Of a DNA stretch of 64,000 nt, positions 33,759 to 45,276 are shown piece after piece. Each line of letters begins with the position of its first letter. The stretch's first letter is position 1. This DNA is from Larix kaempferi. Its lineage: Eukaryota; Streptophyta; Pinopsida; Pinales; Pinaceae. A program made the translations under genes and the position numbers. The stretch lies in NCBI GenBank assembly GCA_027924585.1, contig BSBM01000809.1:7349001-7413000 (forward strand). Reading direction: 5' to 3'. A model generated the notes under the pieces. That model made no database searches and was not told the origin of the DNA. It saw only the letters and a program-made list of their open reading frames with translations.

Positions 33759-34850
33759 GGGTGAAAACATGAAGTTGGGAAACAATTTTGGCTTGTTTTT
33801 TACAAACAAAACTGCTAAATTTTATGTTTTTCAACTTCGACCTCTTCAAACCCATATATCCCTTAGGAATTTCAACTCGAAGTAAACACAAAGGTTTTAG
33901 AGAATTGAATTAGCTTTCTCCTCGTATTCTTTTTAATTTTTTTATGGACATATTGTGGGACAAATGTGTTGTCAACAGACGACATATACTTGAAAATTTT
34001 AGGTATGGATAATGAGTGACCTGTGTTGATGATGGTTTTTTGATAGATGGTTATTCATTTTAGGGAAAACTATTGTAGGCTCATAATCTACATACACTAC
34101 ACTGGATCTTGGACTATATTTTGAGTTTTTTAAGACTTGGGAACTACTTTTTATTATTTATCGAAACAACGTATGTTCAGAAAATGGTACATTATTGACA
34201 CATGTTTTTGTCTTCACATTTTCTTTCAAATGTGACTCTTATTGGAAAAACTAAAATTACCCTTTTGAAGAGGATGAGCCAATTATGATCTCTATGAAAT
34301 TTTAAAAAATTTGGTGTTGTCTTTGTTATGATATTGAATTTTCATTTCGCGTGATTTTCAAAGTAATAAAATTCTTAAGGGATAAGGTTTAGAAAAAAAA
34401 TATTAGTAAATAGAAATTCAAATCGAAATGACACAATCATTATATCATTGGAAACTAGATTCGAAGATGCATCCATTACTACCAAGTCCGACAAATAATA
34501 TTTAGAATTTGCAGGGGTTTGGGCTTGCTGAAGTTGCAAGTTCCAGAAAGATGCCATATATTTTTGCAAGTTTGTTGACCATAAACTCTCGGTCAAAAAA
34601 ATATCTTCCAAACTCTCAACCGAGAGTTTAGTTCAAACTCTCATCTGAGAGTTTTTTTAAAAATACAACACGACGATTGGTTCGAACTCTTGGCTTAGAG
34701 TTTTTTTAAACTCTTGGGCGAGAGTTTGAAATCTCAAAACTCTCGGCCTAGAGTTTGAGGTTGATTTATTTTTGCGTGATCATCTGCTCGTGCTCCATTT
34801 GTTTCACTCTGTTTGTCACATAAATGTTTCCCGGGTTCGCGATTTCACCC
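33759..34850. mobile_element. Non-autonomous inverted-repeat DNA transposon E, 1092 bp
   Basis: The matching LTR at 51976-51979 shows the empty site TACATACAACCAC. Here the site is split by 1092 bp flanked by a 4-bp duplication TACA (33755-33758 and 34851-34854). The ends are inverted: GGGTGAAA at the left and TTTCACCC at the right. No transposase ORF is present. The 4-bp duplication could also be read as a 2-bp TA duplication with termini CAGGGTGAAA/TTTCACCC. The superfamily cannot be assigned. It contains five copies of a 20-bp palindrome. Confidence 0.8.
34610..34756. repeat. Five copies of a 20-bp palindrome in E
   Basis: Copies at 34610, 34635, 34684, 34708 and 34737, each a variant of AAACTCTCGGCCGAGAGTTT, and a half copy at 34583. 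Arms are mostly preserved while the central four bases vary. Each can form a hairpin or bind a dimeric protein. Confidence 0.9.
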
Positions 34851-35960
34851 TACAACCACTTGGTATTTCAACGTGCGACTTTCTGAATATGAAGAATAGA
34901 GTATATAAATATTATTAGAATCATAAATACATCATGATAATCTCTCCCAAGAAGTACAAGAGCTCACCCAAAGCATAATCCCTCAAGGAGCATGAATATG
35001 CCTTCAAAACTGGAAATGGTTGAGAGATGGTGCTGCACTAAACAAAAACACGAGCTACCCTCTAGCTCATACCTGAAAATTAAAACTACATTAAAGCTCC
35101 ATGAAATACCTGAGTGGCCTCTCCAAAAACCAACTTTGATGGGAATCTTTCACCCTCAAAATTGGCTAAGGCAAGAAACTAGTCATCCACTAGCTCTCTC
35201 TTCGCAAATGCAATTTTTATCCAAATGATCCAAAGCAATTCTCATACTTGATTTCTATATTTTATAAGCAACATTATCCTCCTATGGTTCAAATTCCTCC
35301 CATTAGCTTCTAGAGATTTCCACTTAGGAAATATTCCACATTTGCCACTTGTCTCCTCATTCCCAACCTTCCATCTCCTCCCAATTCGAGTAGGGGTCTC
35401 TTGGGCTTATCCAACACCCATGAGTGCCTTCTTTGAGCCTACTTTTGGGGCTGACATGTCATAATTGTCAGATGTTAGAATTCAGATCTGAATTTTGTCA
35501 TAAATGTCATAGATGCTTCATCATTATTGTCATAGAGCTAGGGAATCTAGCCCAAGTGTCCACAAGCTTCCAATTTGACTCTTCCTCTTCCATGGAGGTT
35601 ATCATTCCATCCCATTTCGACCTAAGATGCTCAATTCCATGTGTATGAATTACCAACTCACTCCATAATGCTTTCCTTCCCATGGATTCAAAATGGCAAG
35701 AGAGATATGCCATGTGGCAGTGGGAAACCAAGCTAGTGTGGGTCCCACATCCTCCATATGTCTTCAAAACCATTTGCCACCTATAATTCCTCTTGGATAT
35801 ATTTATTCAACCTATTTATTAAATATTTGAACTATCATAATGTATAAACATCATTCATTTTCTCCCTTATTACAATTCCAAATGTACCCATTCAACCTAG
35901 GGAACTTGGTAGGATTGATGGGATTGTCTGCTATGCAATTATTTGAATGGGGACATTATA

Positions 35961-36240
35961 GTTCATGGACCGAAAGTTGTATATTTTGACGTTTGCTAAA
36001 CTAGGGTTTTCCTAAGTGACATGCAATGCAATTTCTCCACAATAGGCTAAGATTTTGAAAAATGTGCCAAGTGAGTGCGTGGACATTGTAGTCATCTTGT
36101 CCTTCCCCAAACACACTTGAAAGAGGCAACCGAACTCAATTTCATTGCTTGGTTTGGTTTTTATACCCCCGGTTGAAATTTTCCTGGTGTCCCTGAATGG
36201 CCTTGGGAAGTGAGATTAAACTCACCATAACCATAACATC
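35961..36240. repeat. 359-bp satellite, partial monomer
   Basis: 280 bp starting GTTCATGGACCGAAAGTTG. It matches the first monomer after the other LTR copy (53086-53365) better than any other monomer, including the private phrase TTGAAAGAGGCAACCGAA. It ends at the truncated integrase of D. Confidence 0.9.
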
Positions 36241-36790
36241 CCTATTGACATCCCTATTGACATATGATAAGTGGTGTTGTAGCAAAACTCACCCAAGTGT
36301 ATCCATTTTGCCCATGCTTTTTGCTGCTCTCCCACATAGTTTCTTAGGTAACCTTTCAACCATTGATTCACCCTCTATGTTTTTCCATAAGTTTGTGGAT
36401 GATAGCTGGTACTTGGGGTCAATTGAGTTCCCACCAATCGAAAAATTTCTTTCCAAAAAGGACCCATGAATCTACTGTCTCTATCACTGGCAATGCTGTT
36501 GGGGAGCCCATGCAATCTAAAGATTTCTTTGAAACAAATATCAGCCACTTGTGCAACACTAAAAGATGATGTAACAACAAATAAATGAGTAAATTTTTTC
36601 AACCTATCCACTACCACATATATGCAATCCTTACCCAAGGATTTACGCAAACCGATGATGAAATCCATGGAGATACTGTCCCATTTTTGCTCCAGAATGG
36701 GCAATGGTTGTAATAAGCCAGTTGGACATGTAAGTTCTGATTTTTTTTGTTGACATACTTTACATTCATTCACATATTTCTAAACATATT
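36241..36790 (-). pseudogene. pol: Element D integrase, C terminus lost
   Basis: Minus strand from CKVCQQKKSE (zinc-binding Cys pair) through WDSISMDFIIGL (first catalytic Asp), IASDRDSRFMGPFW (second Asp) and TSYHPQTYGKT, where the family normally has DGQTE, so the catalytic Glu region is altered. A frameshift follows, after which WIHLGEFCYNTTYHMSIGM can be read in another frame until the break with satellite. A 14-bp tandem duplication (CATCCCTATTGACA, 36238-36266) sits at the break. Confidence 0.85.
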
Positions 36791-37719
36791 CCTTCAACCC
36801 CTTCCAAAAAACCTTTGCCTCAACTGTCTATAAGTTTTGAAGATCCTCGGATGGCTCGCTAGTGGGGAATCATGTCCTTCTTTCAAAATTCGGTACTTGA
36901 GCTTTGAGTTCTGAACTAAATAAAATCTTCCCTTATAATATATCAGCCCATTCAAAATCCTATAGTTATCATCCCCTTTGATTCCATCCAACACATCACA
37001 AGCAAATTTGTCTTTGGCATATTCAACTAGTAGCATGTTTTTCCAATCCTTGGCAATGTCCATGAGAGAAAAAGAAGGTCTTCTAGATAAAGCATCTGCT
37101 ACTATATTATTCTTTCCTTTGACATATTCAATATCAAAATCATAAGCTTGAATCTTGCTTGCCCACTTTTGTTTCCTTTCATTTAGATCTTCTTGGGTGA
37201 GAAAGTGTCTTAGACTATTGTGGTCAGTTTTCACCACAAACTTGCTGCCCACCAAGTATTGTCTGAATTTGGCCAATGCATGCATAATGGCCAACATTTT
37301 TTTATCATTTATGGTGTAAATTTTTTCAAGAGGCTACAACTTTCTTCTCTCAAAGGCTATGGGGTGTTGTCCTTTCTTTAGGATAGCCCTTATTCCTCTA
37401 CCTGAAGCATCACATTCCACAACAAAAGGTTTAGTAAAATAAGGAAGTGCAAGTATGGGACAACTACTCATTACCTCTTTCATTTTTTGGAAGGCCTTTT
37501 CAGCCCCTTAATCCCACTTGAAAGCATCCTTCTTAGTCAAATCAGTGAGTGGAGAAGTCAACTTGTAGAATTCTTTCACAAATTTTTTTTAATAGGTGCA
37601 TATGCCAATAAAGCCTCTTAATTTGGTAATATTTTTTGGTGATGGTCATTCTAAGATAGCCCTGATTTTTTTCATGTGTACCTTCACTCCTTCTTGCCCA
37701 ATAATGTGCCCAAGATATA
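36791..37719 (-). pseudogene. pol: Element D end of RT, RNase H and integrase zinc domain
   Basis: Read on the minus strand from the Copia insertion at 37719: LGHIIGQEGVKV (end of RT palm), a broken thumb (KNITKLRGFIGI), then RNase H with VVECDASGRGIRAIL, MLAIMHALAKFRQYL and VKTDHNSLRHFL, and VADALSRRPSF closing the domain. A His-containing segment (ILKEGHDSPLASH) begins the integrase zinc domain. Stops interrupt the first 400 bases; 37297 to 36794 is open. The part before 37719 continues at 43933, beyond element G. Confidence 0.88.
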
Positions 37720-38167
37720 TGTTAGGATATTTAGACTCTTAGGAGTTAGTTAAGATCAACTTGTGTAATATATCTATTAGGGATAGTATGTTTCTTTAGT
37801 ATGCATTTGTAAATACTTAATCCGATGGTCACGATATGTTCCCGACATAGAGTGATCCGACGGCTCAACTTCTCTTAGATCAAACCTAACCTTGATCTGT
37901 GGCTTAGCACCCGATTCGTCCATGATCTCTATTTAAAGAGCATAGAGGGTCATTGTTTAGTTGATCGATTATGAGAAGCTCATTTGTAACTTTCTTTCTT
38001 TGCATAATAAATTGTCTCGTAGAAGCTATTTGGCCGGGGCCGTGGAGTGTTTCCCTCAAGAGGGTTTAAACCACGTCAAAACATCGGTGTGTTGATCTGT
38101 GATCTGTTTGTGTGAAGTGGTTTCTCTTGGTGTTCGGTCCTTTGGTTGGACCCTGTGTACTCGAACA
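37720..38167 (+). repeat. 5' LTR of element G
   Basis: 448 bp, TGTTAGGATATTTAG...CTCGAACA. It has a TATA-like CTATTTAAAG at about 37928 and an AATAAA at about 38006, fitting promoter and poly(A) signals. Confidence 0.96.
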
Positions 38168-38179
38168 TGGTATCAGAGC
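38168..38179 (+). other. Primer-binding site of G (initiator Met tRNA)
   Basis: TGGTATCAGAGC directly follows the LTR, the standard plant retrotransposon primer site complementary to the 3' end of initiator tRNA-Met. Confidence 0.97.
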
Positions 38180-38515
38180 TTTTATGAAGTGCTGCTTCCG
38201 GTTATGATCTAGATCTTGAACTGCTGTTGCCGAAACTTGAAAGGGTTTCTAGTTCTGGTATTTCTGTGCATTTCTGGGCTGTGGAAGGTGTTCCATTGCG
38301 TCTGGATCGTCGTTTCCATTGGGAAATAGTTTTCGTTTGATCGAAAACGGTTCCTGGTTGCTCCAGAAACGCGTATTTCATCAGATCTGAAGGTATAATG
38401 TTACAGTGACGCATTTTTTTATTTTTATTTTTTTTTAAATGAAAAAATCTCATATTTCATCATTTTTTTACTATTAGATTTTTTTGGGTTTGGATTGTTG
38501 CTTTCCCGTCTACGT

Positions 38516-38665
38516 ATGCTCTTTGCCGTGCACCTTGAGCGATTTCGGCAAATCAGAAACAGAAAGGGAAAGGGTTTTTCTCAGCTGTGTATGCTCTTTG
38601 CCGTGCACCTTGCGCGATCTCGGCAAATCAGAAACAGAGAGAAAACGTAGACTTTTCGGGCAAGC
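38516..38665 (+). repeat. 75-bp tandem duplication in the leader of G
   Basis: ATGCTCTTTGCCGTGCACCT starts at 38516 and again at 38591. Each copy ends in CGGCAAATCAGAAACAGA. It lies in the untranslated leader between primer site and gag. Confidence 0.85.
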
Positions 38666-39311
38666 TAACAAGATCTAACTCCACAAGTGTGGAAAAGTTT
38701 TTTTTTCAATTTGTGGTGTGTTTTGCAGGAAAAAGGGCAAGCACGCAAACCGAGCAAGAAGAGTAAAAAAAAAAAGCCCCCTTCCTCATTCCCATATTTT
38801 ACATACCTTTTAATCTAGTTCACTTGGTTCAAAGTTGCTTTATTCCTTAATAGGTCTTGAGTTCAAGTCTTAGGAAGTGACTTTTAAAAGAAAAAGTGCA
38901 TGCAATTTCTATTTTCAAGTTATTTTATTATAAAAGTGCATCTCACTTAAATAATAAAAAATAAAAATATAAGTGAGTCACTTAAGTTTTTTTTTATTGT
39001 TGCACTATTTAAAAGTAATATCATTGTAAAAGTCAAATCACTTATTTTACAAAAGTGGTTCACTTAAAGCAAATTTCTTGTAAAGTGATTGTCAAAAGGT
39101 TCATCCTGGGAAGAGGGGGGTTCATTTTTTGCTGGACATTCTCTAGCTGCCACGTCACTATTGGGGACATCTTCAACAGTTTCTTTGTTCAAGCATAACT
39201 TCATCATACAGAGTCAGTTTTCAGTGCCGCTTTTTTTGAAACCACCTATTTTTTCGATCTCTTCACATCCATACTATTGGTTTCTACCTTTACATCCATT
39301 AATTTACAAAT

Positions 39312-42300
39312 ATGGCCGCCCCTTGTGATATTCTACTTAACAGTTCCAACTATTTCTCATGGAAATCTCGTATGGAGGATGTTTTACGAATTAGGGGACT
39401 TTTCAGAATTACCTCAAGGAAAGAAACAGAACTCATTGATGATGATAAGAAAATAAAATGGGCAAATAGATGTGATGAAGCTCGTGGATTGATTGGGATG
39501 TCAATCTCTACTGATTTGCGATTCCACATATCTGGAATTGATAAACATGATGCTGCTTGGGACAAGTTGGAATCTGTGTTTGGTAAACACAATGAAATTC
39601 GAGGTCACCAACTCGAAAATGAGTTGATTTCTTTAAATCCAAGTGACTTTTCATGCATTCAAGATTATTTATCTAAGTACAAAACTCTTAAACTCTTATG
39701 TACAGAATGTAAGATTGAGAGGGAAGACAAACAAAGCATTTATCATATTCTTTCCAAACTTGGACCTACATATTCTGTTTTTGTATCTACATTTTTCTCC
39801 ATGAAAGCATCCTTGAATGCAGCTAGCTATCAAGATCCTAGTCTTCAATCCTTTTGTGATTCCTTGATTAGAGAACAAGATAAACTCATTCAACTTGGAA
39901 TAATCAACAATGCAGATACATCTGGGAAAGCCTTATTGTCCCAACAGAAAGAAAAGTCCAAGCCTCCCAAGAAACAAAATTTTTGCAATAATAAGTCAAA
40001 CAAGGGTCCAAAACCCTCTCAGTCAGCTCCTTCTTTAAAAAATGACAAAGGATCCAAGCCAAAAGGCAAGAAGACTGAGTGTCATTGCAACTATTACGGG
40101 AAAGATAATCATGATGAATCTAAGTGTTTCAAGAAGATGGCAGCCTTGGAAGCATCAATGAAGAAGCACCACATCATCCTAGATTTGCCTTCAGAATCTG
40201 CCTCTCATGGACATGCACTTTGTGCTTCTGGTTATTCTTATAATGCATTTTCTTCTTCTACTTCAAATGAATGGCTCATTGATTCTGGAGCATCTTATCA
40301 TATGGCTGAGGATCAAGCCATCTTTTCTACTATGCATGAATGTAGCACCAAACAAATATTTGTTGGTGATGATAGATCTCTAAGTGTTGTAGGAGCTGGA
40401 ACAGTTCCAATAGATAATGGTCATTTTAGTGATGTACTATGTGTTCCAAGAATTTCCTGCAATTTTTTATCAGTCTATCAGATCACTCATTCTGCTGAAA
40501 GTAAAACTGTGACCTTTACACCTCACCAAGTTGTAATCAAGGATTTTAAAGATCCTCAACAGGTCCTAGCTACCGGAATTGTTGATGATATTACCAGGTT
40601 GTACAAGTTTAACAACTTTGGGTCATCACCTTTCCCTTCAGTTTTTGTTGCTCATAGTGATAACTTGAGCAAACTTTGGCATGAGCGATTTGGTCACTTA
40701 AATTATCACTCATTACAACAACTATGTAAAGAAAATATGGTGACAGGTCTTCCGATGGTATCTTGCAGAGATGGTGTTTGTTCCGGTTGTGTACTCATAA
40801 AACATCATCGAGACAGTTTTGACAAATGTGCCTCTTGGAATGCCTCGGTTCCCTTGGAGCTTGTGCATAGTGACTTGTGTGGTCCTCTTCCATCTGCATC
40901 CTTTTCTGGTTTCAAATATTTCTTAACTTTCATTGATGATTACACCAGACGCACTTGGGTTTATTTCCTAAAACTTAAGAGCGAAGTATTTAACATGTTC
41001 TTGGCCTACAAGGCCCTTGTGGAAAAACAATCTGGTCATCAAATTATTAAGTTAAGATCTGACAATGGAGGAGAATATGTTAACAATAAGTTCACTACTT
41101 TCTACACTGAACAAGACATCCAACAACAGCACACTGTTCCATATACACCACAACAAAATGGTGTAGCTGAGCGGAAGAACTGCACTTTAAAAGAAATGGC
41201 TAATTGTATGATCCAATCTAAGGGACTAAGTCTTCAATTTTGGGCTGAAGCCATTAATTGTGCAAATTACATAGTTAATCTCACCCCCACTAAAGCATTA
41301 CAAGGTATAACACTGGAAGAAGCATGGAGTAAAACTAAACCTGATGTAAGTCACTTCCGTGTGTTTGGTAGTGAAGCATGGGCTCACATTCCGGATGAAA
41401 AACGGAAAGCATTGCAGCATAAAAGTGAAAAGTGCATATTTGTTGGATATTCTGAAGATGTAGAAGGTTATAGACTTGTTCAACCACATTCTCATGATAT
41501 AATCATTAGAAGAGATGTTCAATTTGATGAAAATCTCTTGGCCTATGAGCCTAACTCGACGATTGTGCCATCTTTGGCCTGCGAGCCTGATTCGATGTTT
41601 GTGCCTTCTTCTTCTTCTTCCAACTTCCTTGACAGGTTTCCAACTCCAGTTTCTGATGATGACAGTGAGGATGAAAATCCACCTCTGCCTGCTCATGTTC
41701 CTCCAGTTGCACCAGCACAAGTGCTTCCTCGATGGGTCCATTCAACATGTGAAGCAGCTGGTGATCTTGCTGGTGATCCTAGAGATCAACGTCGAACACG
41801 TTCTCAGTTTCAGCAAGCCTCTTCTCTTTTGGCTCAAGTTTCCGAGAATCATGATCCAGAAACTTTTGCAGAAGCTTCAGGGAATCCAGATTGGGATGCA
41901 GCCATGGATGAAGAATATCGTTCCTTAATGGCGAACGATACTTGGGATCTTGTACCTCTTCCAAAAGGAAGAAAACTTGTCAGATGTAAATGGGTCTGCA
42001 GAATTAAGTATGCATCAGATGGAAGTGTTGAAAGACTTAAGGAAAGGTTAGTTGCCAAAGGTTTTTCCCAAGTTGAAGGGATTGACTACAATGAAACCTT
42101 TTCTCCCGTCGCAAAAAATGAACTCCATCCGCTTTGTTCTTTCTCTTGTAGCCTTACACAACTGGGAAGTCCATCAAATGGATGTCAAGTCTTCCTTCTT
42201 ACATGGTGATTTACAGGAGGAAATTTACATGGAACAAACTCCTGGCTATGTTCAGAATAACTCTAGCCTTGTCTGTCGCCTTAAGAAATCCTTATATGGC

Positions 42301-43392
42301 CTTAAGCAAGCTCCTAGAGCTTGGTATGCCAAAATGGATAACTTTCTCCTTAACACTGATTTTTCTAGATGCCTTTCTGACCCCAATGTCTATACCAAGA
42401 AAGTAGGAAACCATCTCATCATACTTGATCTATATGTTGATGACCTTATTCTTACTGGTAGTAACCCTAAGCTTATAACCCATGTGAAATCCAGTCTTAA
42501 ACAAAATTTTGAAATGTCAGACTTAGGAAATTTGCATTATTTTCTTGGTCTCCAAGTCCTGCAAACCAAAGAAGGAATCTTTCTTTCTCAGTCTAAGTAT
42601 GCTTGTGACCTTCTTCGTCGCTTTCACATGGAAGATTGTACACTAGCCCCTTCTCCCTTCCAGTTTGGAGTCAAACTTTCTGCCACTTGTACTTCACCTG
42701 AAGTCGATGCCACCTTGTATTGTCAGTTTGTTGGTAGTCTCTTATACTTGACTCATTCCTGTCCTGACCTTTCCTTTGCCGTTGGTCGTGTTGCCCATTA
42801 TATGCAGACACCTCATGAAAGTCACTGGAAAGCAGCTAAAAGAATACTTCGATATATTCGAGGCACAGTTCAGTTTGGGATTCATTACAGTACAGGAGGG
42901 AAACCTTTGTTGGTTGGTTTCACTAATTCAGATTGGGCCGGCGATCCCGATGATCGAAAGTCTACTGTAGGTTATGTTTTCAGTCTGGGATCTGGACCTA
43001 TTACTTGGGCTTGTAAGAAACAACATGCTCTTACTCTTTCTTCAGCAAAGGCAGAATATCGAGTAGTAGTTAATGCTAGTCAGGAAGCTTTATGGCTTCG
43101 ACAGATCCTTTCAGAGTTTGGATTCGAGCAGCAGCAGCCTACTCCACTTTGGTGCGACAATCAAATTTCCATCAAGCTTGCCAAAGATTCATTTCTACAT
43201 CAATGCAGCAAACACATTGAGCTACATATGCACTTCATCAGAAATCTTGTTCATGATCGTGTTCTTGAAGTGCTCTTTTTCCCTACAGATGATCAAGTTG
43301 CAGACATCTTCACCAAGTCTCTTACAAAAGCGAAGTTTTCTAAACTTCGATCTATGTTAGGAGTTCAGGAACTTGTCATTAAGGGGGGATAG
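39312..43392 (+). pseudogene. gag-pol: Element G Gag-Pol polyprotein, one frameshift
   Basis: ATG 39312 opens a 965-codon frame; a second frame (open from about 42052) carries the rest to 43392. They join at a run of six A (42113-42118) where five would keep the frame. Domains in order: Copia Gag (NYFSWKSRMEDVL, residues ~13-25), a zinc knuckle with its second Cys changed to Tyr (CHCNYYGKDNHDESKC), protease WLIDSGASYHM, integrase zinc domain (HERFGHLNYHSL...CSGC), integrase core with Asp, Asp and Glu (DDYTRR region, SDNGGEY, NGVAERKN), RT with LYVDDLILTG, and RNase H (SDWAGDPDDRKS, SSAKAEYR, TKSLTKAKF end). All catalytic residues outside the knuckle look intact. The order integrase before RT defines Copia. 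Confidence 0.96.
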
Positions 43393-43466
43393 GCTCTAAT
43401 GCCTCCTTCCTTCTCCTAATAGTGTCAGTTTTGTAAATCCTTCAATCCTATCCCAAGTTGTTCTTA

Positions 43467-43474
43467 AGGGGAGA
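43467..43474 (+). other. Polypurine tract of G
   Basis: AGGGGAGA (preceded by TTA) abuts the 3' LTR and would prime plus-strand synthesis. Confidence 0.85.
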
Positions 43475-43932
43475 TGTTAGGATATTTAGACACTTAGGAG
43501 TTAGTTAAGATCAACTTGTGTAATATATCTGTTAGGGATAGTGTGTTTCTTTAGTATGCATTAGTATGCATTTGTAAATACTTAATTCGATGGTCACGAT
43601 ATGTTCCCGACATAGAGTGATCCGACGGCTCAACTTCTCTTAGATCAAACCTAACCTTGATCCGTGGCTTAACACCCGATTGGTCCATGATCTCTATTTA
43701 AAGAGCATGGAGGGTCATTGTTTAGTTGATCGATTATGAGAAGCTCATTTGTAACTTTCTTTCTTTGCATAATAAATTGTCCCGTAGAAGCTATTTGGCC
43801 GGGGTCATGGAGTGTTTCCCTCAAGAGGGTTTAAACCACATCAAAACATTGGTGTGTTGATCTGTGATCTGTTTGTGTGAAGTGGTTGCTCTTAGTGTTC
43901 GTTCCTTTGGTAGGACCCTGTGTACCCGAACA
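43475..43932 (+). repeat. 3' LTR of element G
   Basis: 458 bp; 10 bp longer than the 5' LTR because TTAGTATGCA is duplicated near 43553. Followed by target copy ATATA. Confidence 0.96.
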
Positions 43933-45276
43933 ATATAGTAGTTCTTTCATCCCAAATTCACATTTTGATAACTTAGCAAATAAGGACTCTTCTTGCAAAA
44001 TTTTTAACACAATCTCTAATTGCTGCAAATGCTCTTCCCATGTTTTACTGTAAATGAGAATGTCATAAAAGAAAACCAAAACAAACCTCCTTAGTTGCTT
44101 GCAAAAGATCCTATTCATGTATGCTTGAAATGTGGCTGGAGCATTAGTTAACCCAAAAGGCATGACAAGAAATTCAAAGTGGCCTTAATGACATCGAAAA
44201 GTAATCTTTTGCACATCTTCATCTTTCATTTGAATTTGATGATATCTTGATCTAAGGTCAATTTTGGAGAAGTATTTGGCCCCATGTAGCTCATCCACGA
44301 CCTCATCAATCCTAGGAATAGGATAACTATTCTTTATAGACTTTTTGTTGAAGGCTCTAAAATCTATACACATTGTCAATATTCCATCTTTTTTCTTCAC
44401 TAGCACTACTGAAGAAACATAAGGGCTAGAGCTTGGTCTAATGAGTCCCAACTCTAGGAGTTCTTGGATGAATTTTTCAATCTCATATCTGAAATTTTTA
44501 GGATGTATATAAGGTGGTATCTGAATGGGTGAATTACCCTCCTCCAAAACAATGATGTGCTCAACCCTCATATCCGGTGGTCTACCATGTGGAAGATCTC
44601 TAAAAAAAAATTCATACTTTTGAAAGAGTCTCTCTATCTCCTTTGGGTGTTCAACAACCTTTATATTTGGCTTGGGAGATGTAATATGACATTCAACATC
44701 CCATTCTATGTCCCCGTGCCTCAATATAGATCTCATACTATTGCAAGTCACTACTTGATTTGGGTAAGTGTGCTGCCCTCTCACAACTCTTAGTACTCCT
44801 TTTGAATCTTGGAATTTCATTTCAGGAATTTGATAATTTACTGTATGCTCTCCTATTGAATACAGCCATTGCACTCCCAAAACTACATTAGTATTAGCAA
44901 CATCAACCACATAAAAACTATCAACAAAAGTATAGTTACCTACAGTGACTTGTAGCTTTGGAACCCATGTTTTGCATTGCATTGTGTTGTGACCCGGAAT
45001 GACAACTGTGAAGCCATCAAATTGTTCAATAGGTATCTTTCTTTTCTCCACCATCTCTACATCAATGAAGTTATGGGTGGATCCTTCATATACCAAAACT
45101 GAAGTTCTTTGTCCTAGTACCACACCCTTGCATCGGATAGTATGATAGCGAGGTACTGCTGAAAGTACTGCCATTCTTTCTTTGTCTGGTGAAGGCTGAT
45201 TTTCTTCTTGTCTTTCCTCTTCTACTGCTATCTCATATGTCTCCTCTTGATATGAAATATGTCCATCTTCATCCAT
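43933..45276 (-). pseudogene. pol: Element D protease and first half of RT
   Basis: Minus strand from 45276. The protease reads LVYEGSTHNFID where the family has Asp-Ser-Gly-Ser-Thr-His-Asn-Phe, so the catalytic Asp is lost. VVLGVQWLYSIGEHTVNY is the conserved second strand. RT follows with PPYIHPKNFRYEIEKFIQ, VVLVKKKDGILTMCIDFRAF, YPIPRIDEVVDELHGA and FSKIDLRSRYHQI. A TAA (44185) replaces the Tyr expected after TFRCH, then MPFGLTNAPATFQAYM and the palm motif FFYDILIYS, with Tyr instead of the first Asp of DD. The gene is cut at 43933 by G and resumes at 37719. Confidence 0.92.

Larger units (their letters stand above)
33109..35960 (-). repeat. Second copy of the D-family LTR, split by transposon E
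   Basis: Starts TGAAATGTACC and ends GGGGACATTATA; without E it is about 1.76 kb and matches the LTR at 50388-53085 over its whole length. Its left side is satellite and so is its right side (35961). As the true 3' LTR of D its right side should be element interior, so it is either a solo LTR or part of a duplicated satellite-LTR segment. Confidence 0.75.
37720..43932 (+). mobile_element. LTR retrotransposon G (Ty1/Copia), nearly intact, 6.2 kb
   Basis: LTRs 37720-38167 and 43475-43932, target duplication ATATA (37715-37719 and 43933-43937), Met-initiator primer site, a 1.1-kb leader, gag-pol, and a polypurine tract before the 3' LTR. LTRs differ at about 18 positions of 448 plus one 10-bp duplication, roughly 4%. 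The only clear defect in pol is a +1 frameshift in an A run; the Gag knuckle has also lost a Cys. It inserted in the RT gene of D, in the opposite orientation. Confidence 0.97.

Noticed and set aside
38820-38880. tRNA-like box B phrase (GGTCTTGAGTTCAAGTCTT)
   Set aside because: No box A at the right distance, no poly(A) tail and no target duplication, so neither a tRNA nor a SINE can be supported.
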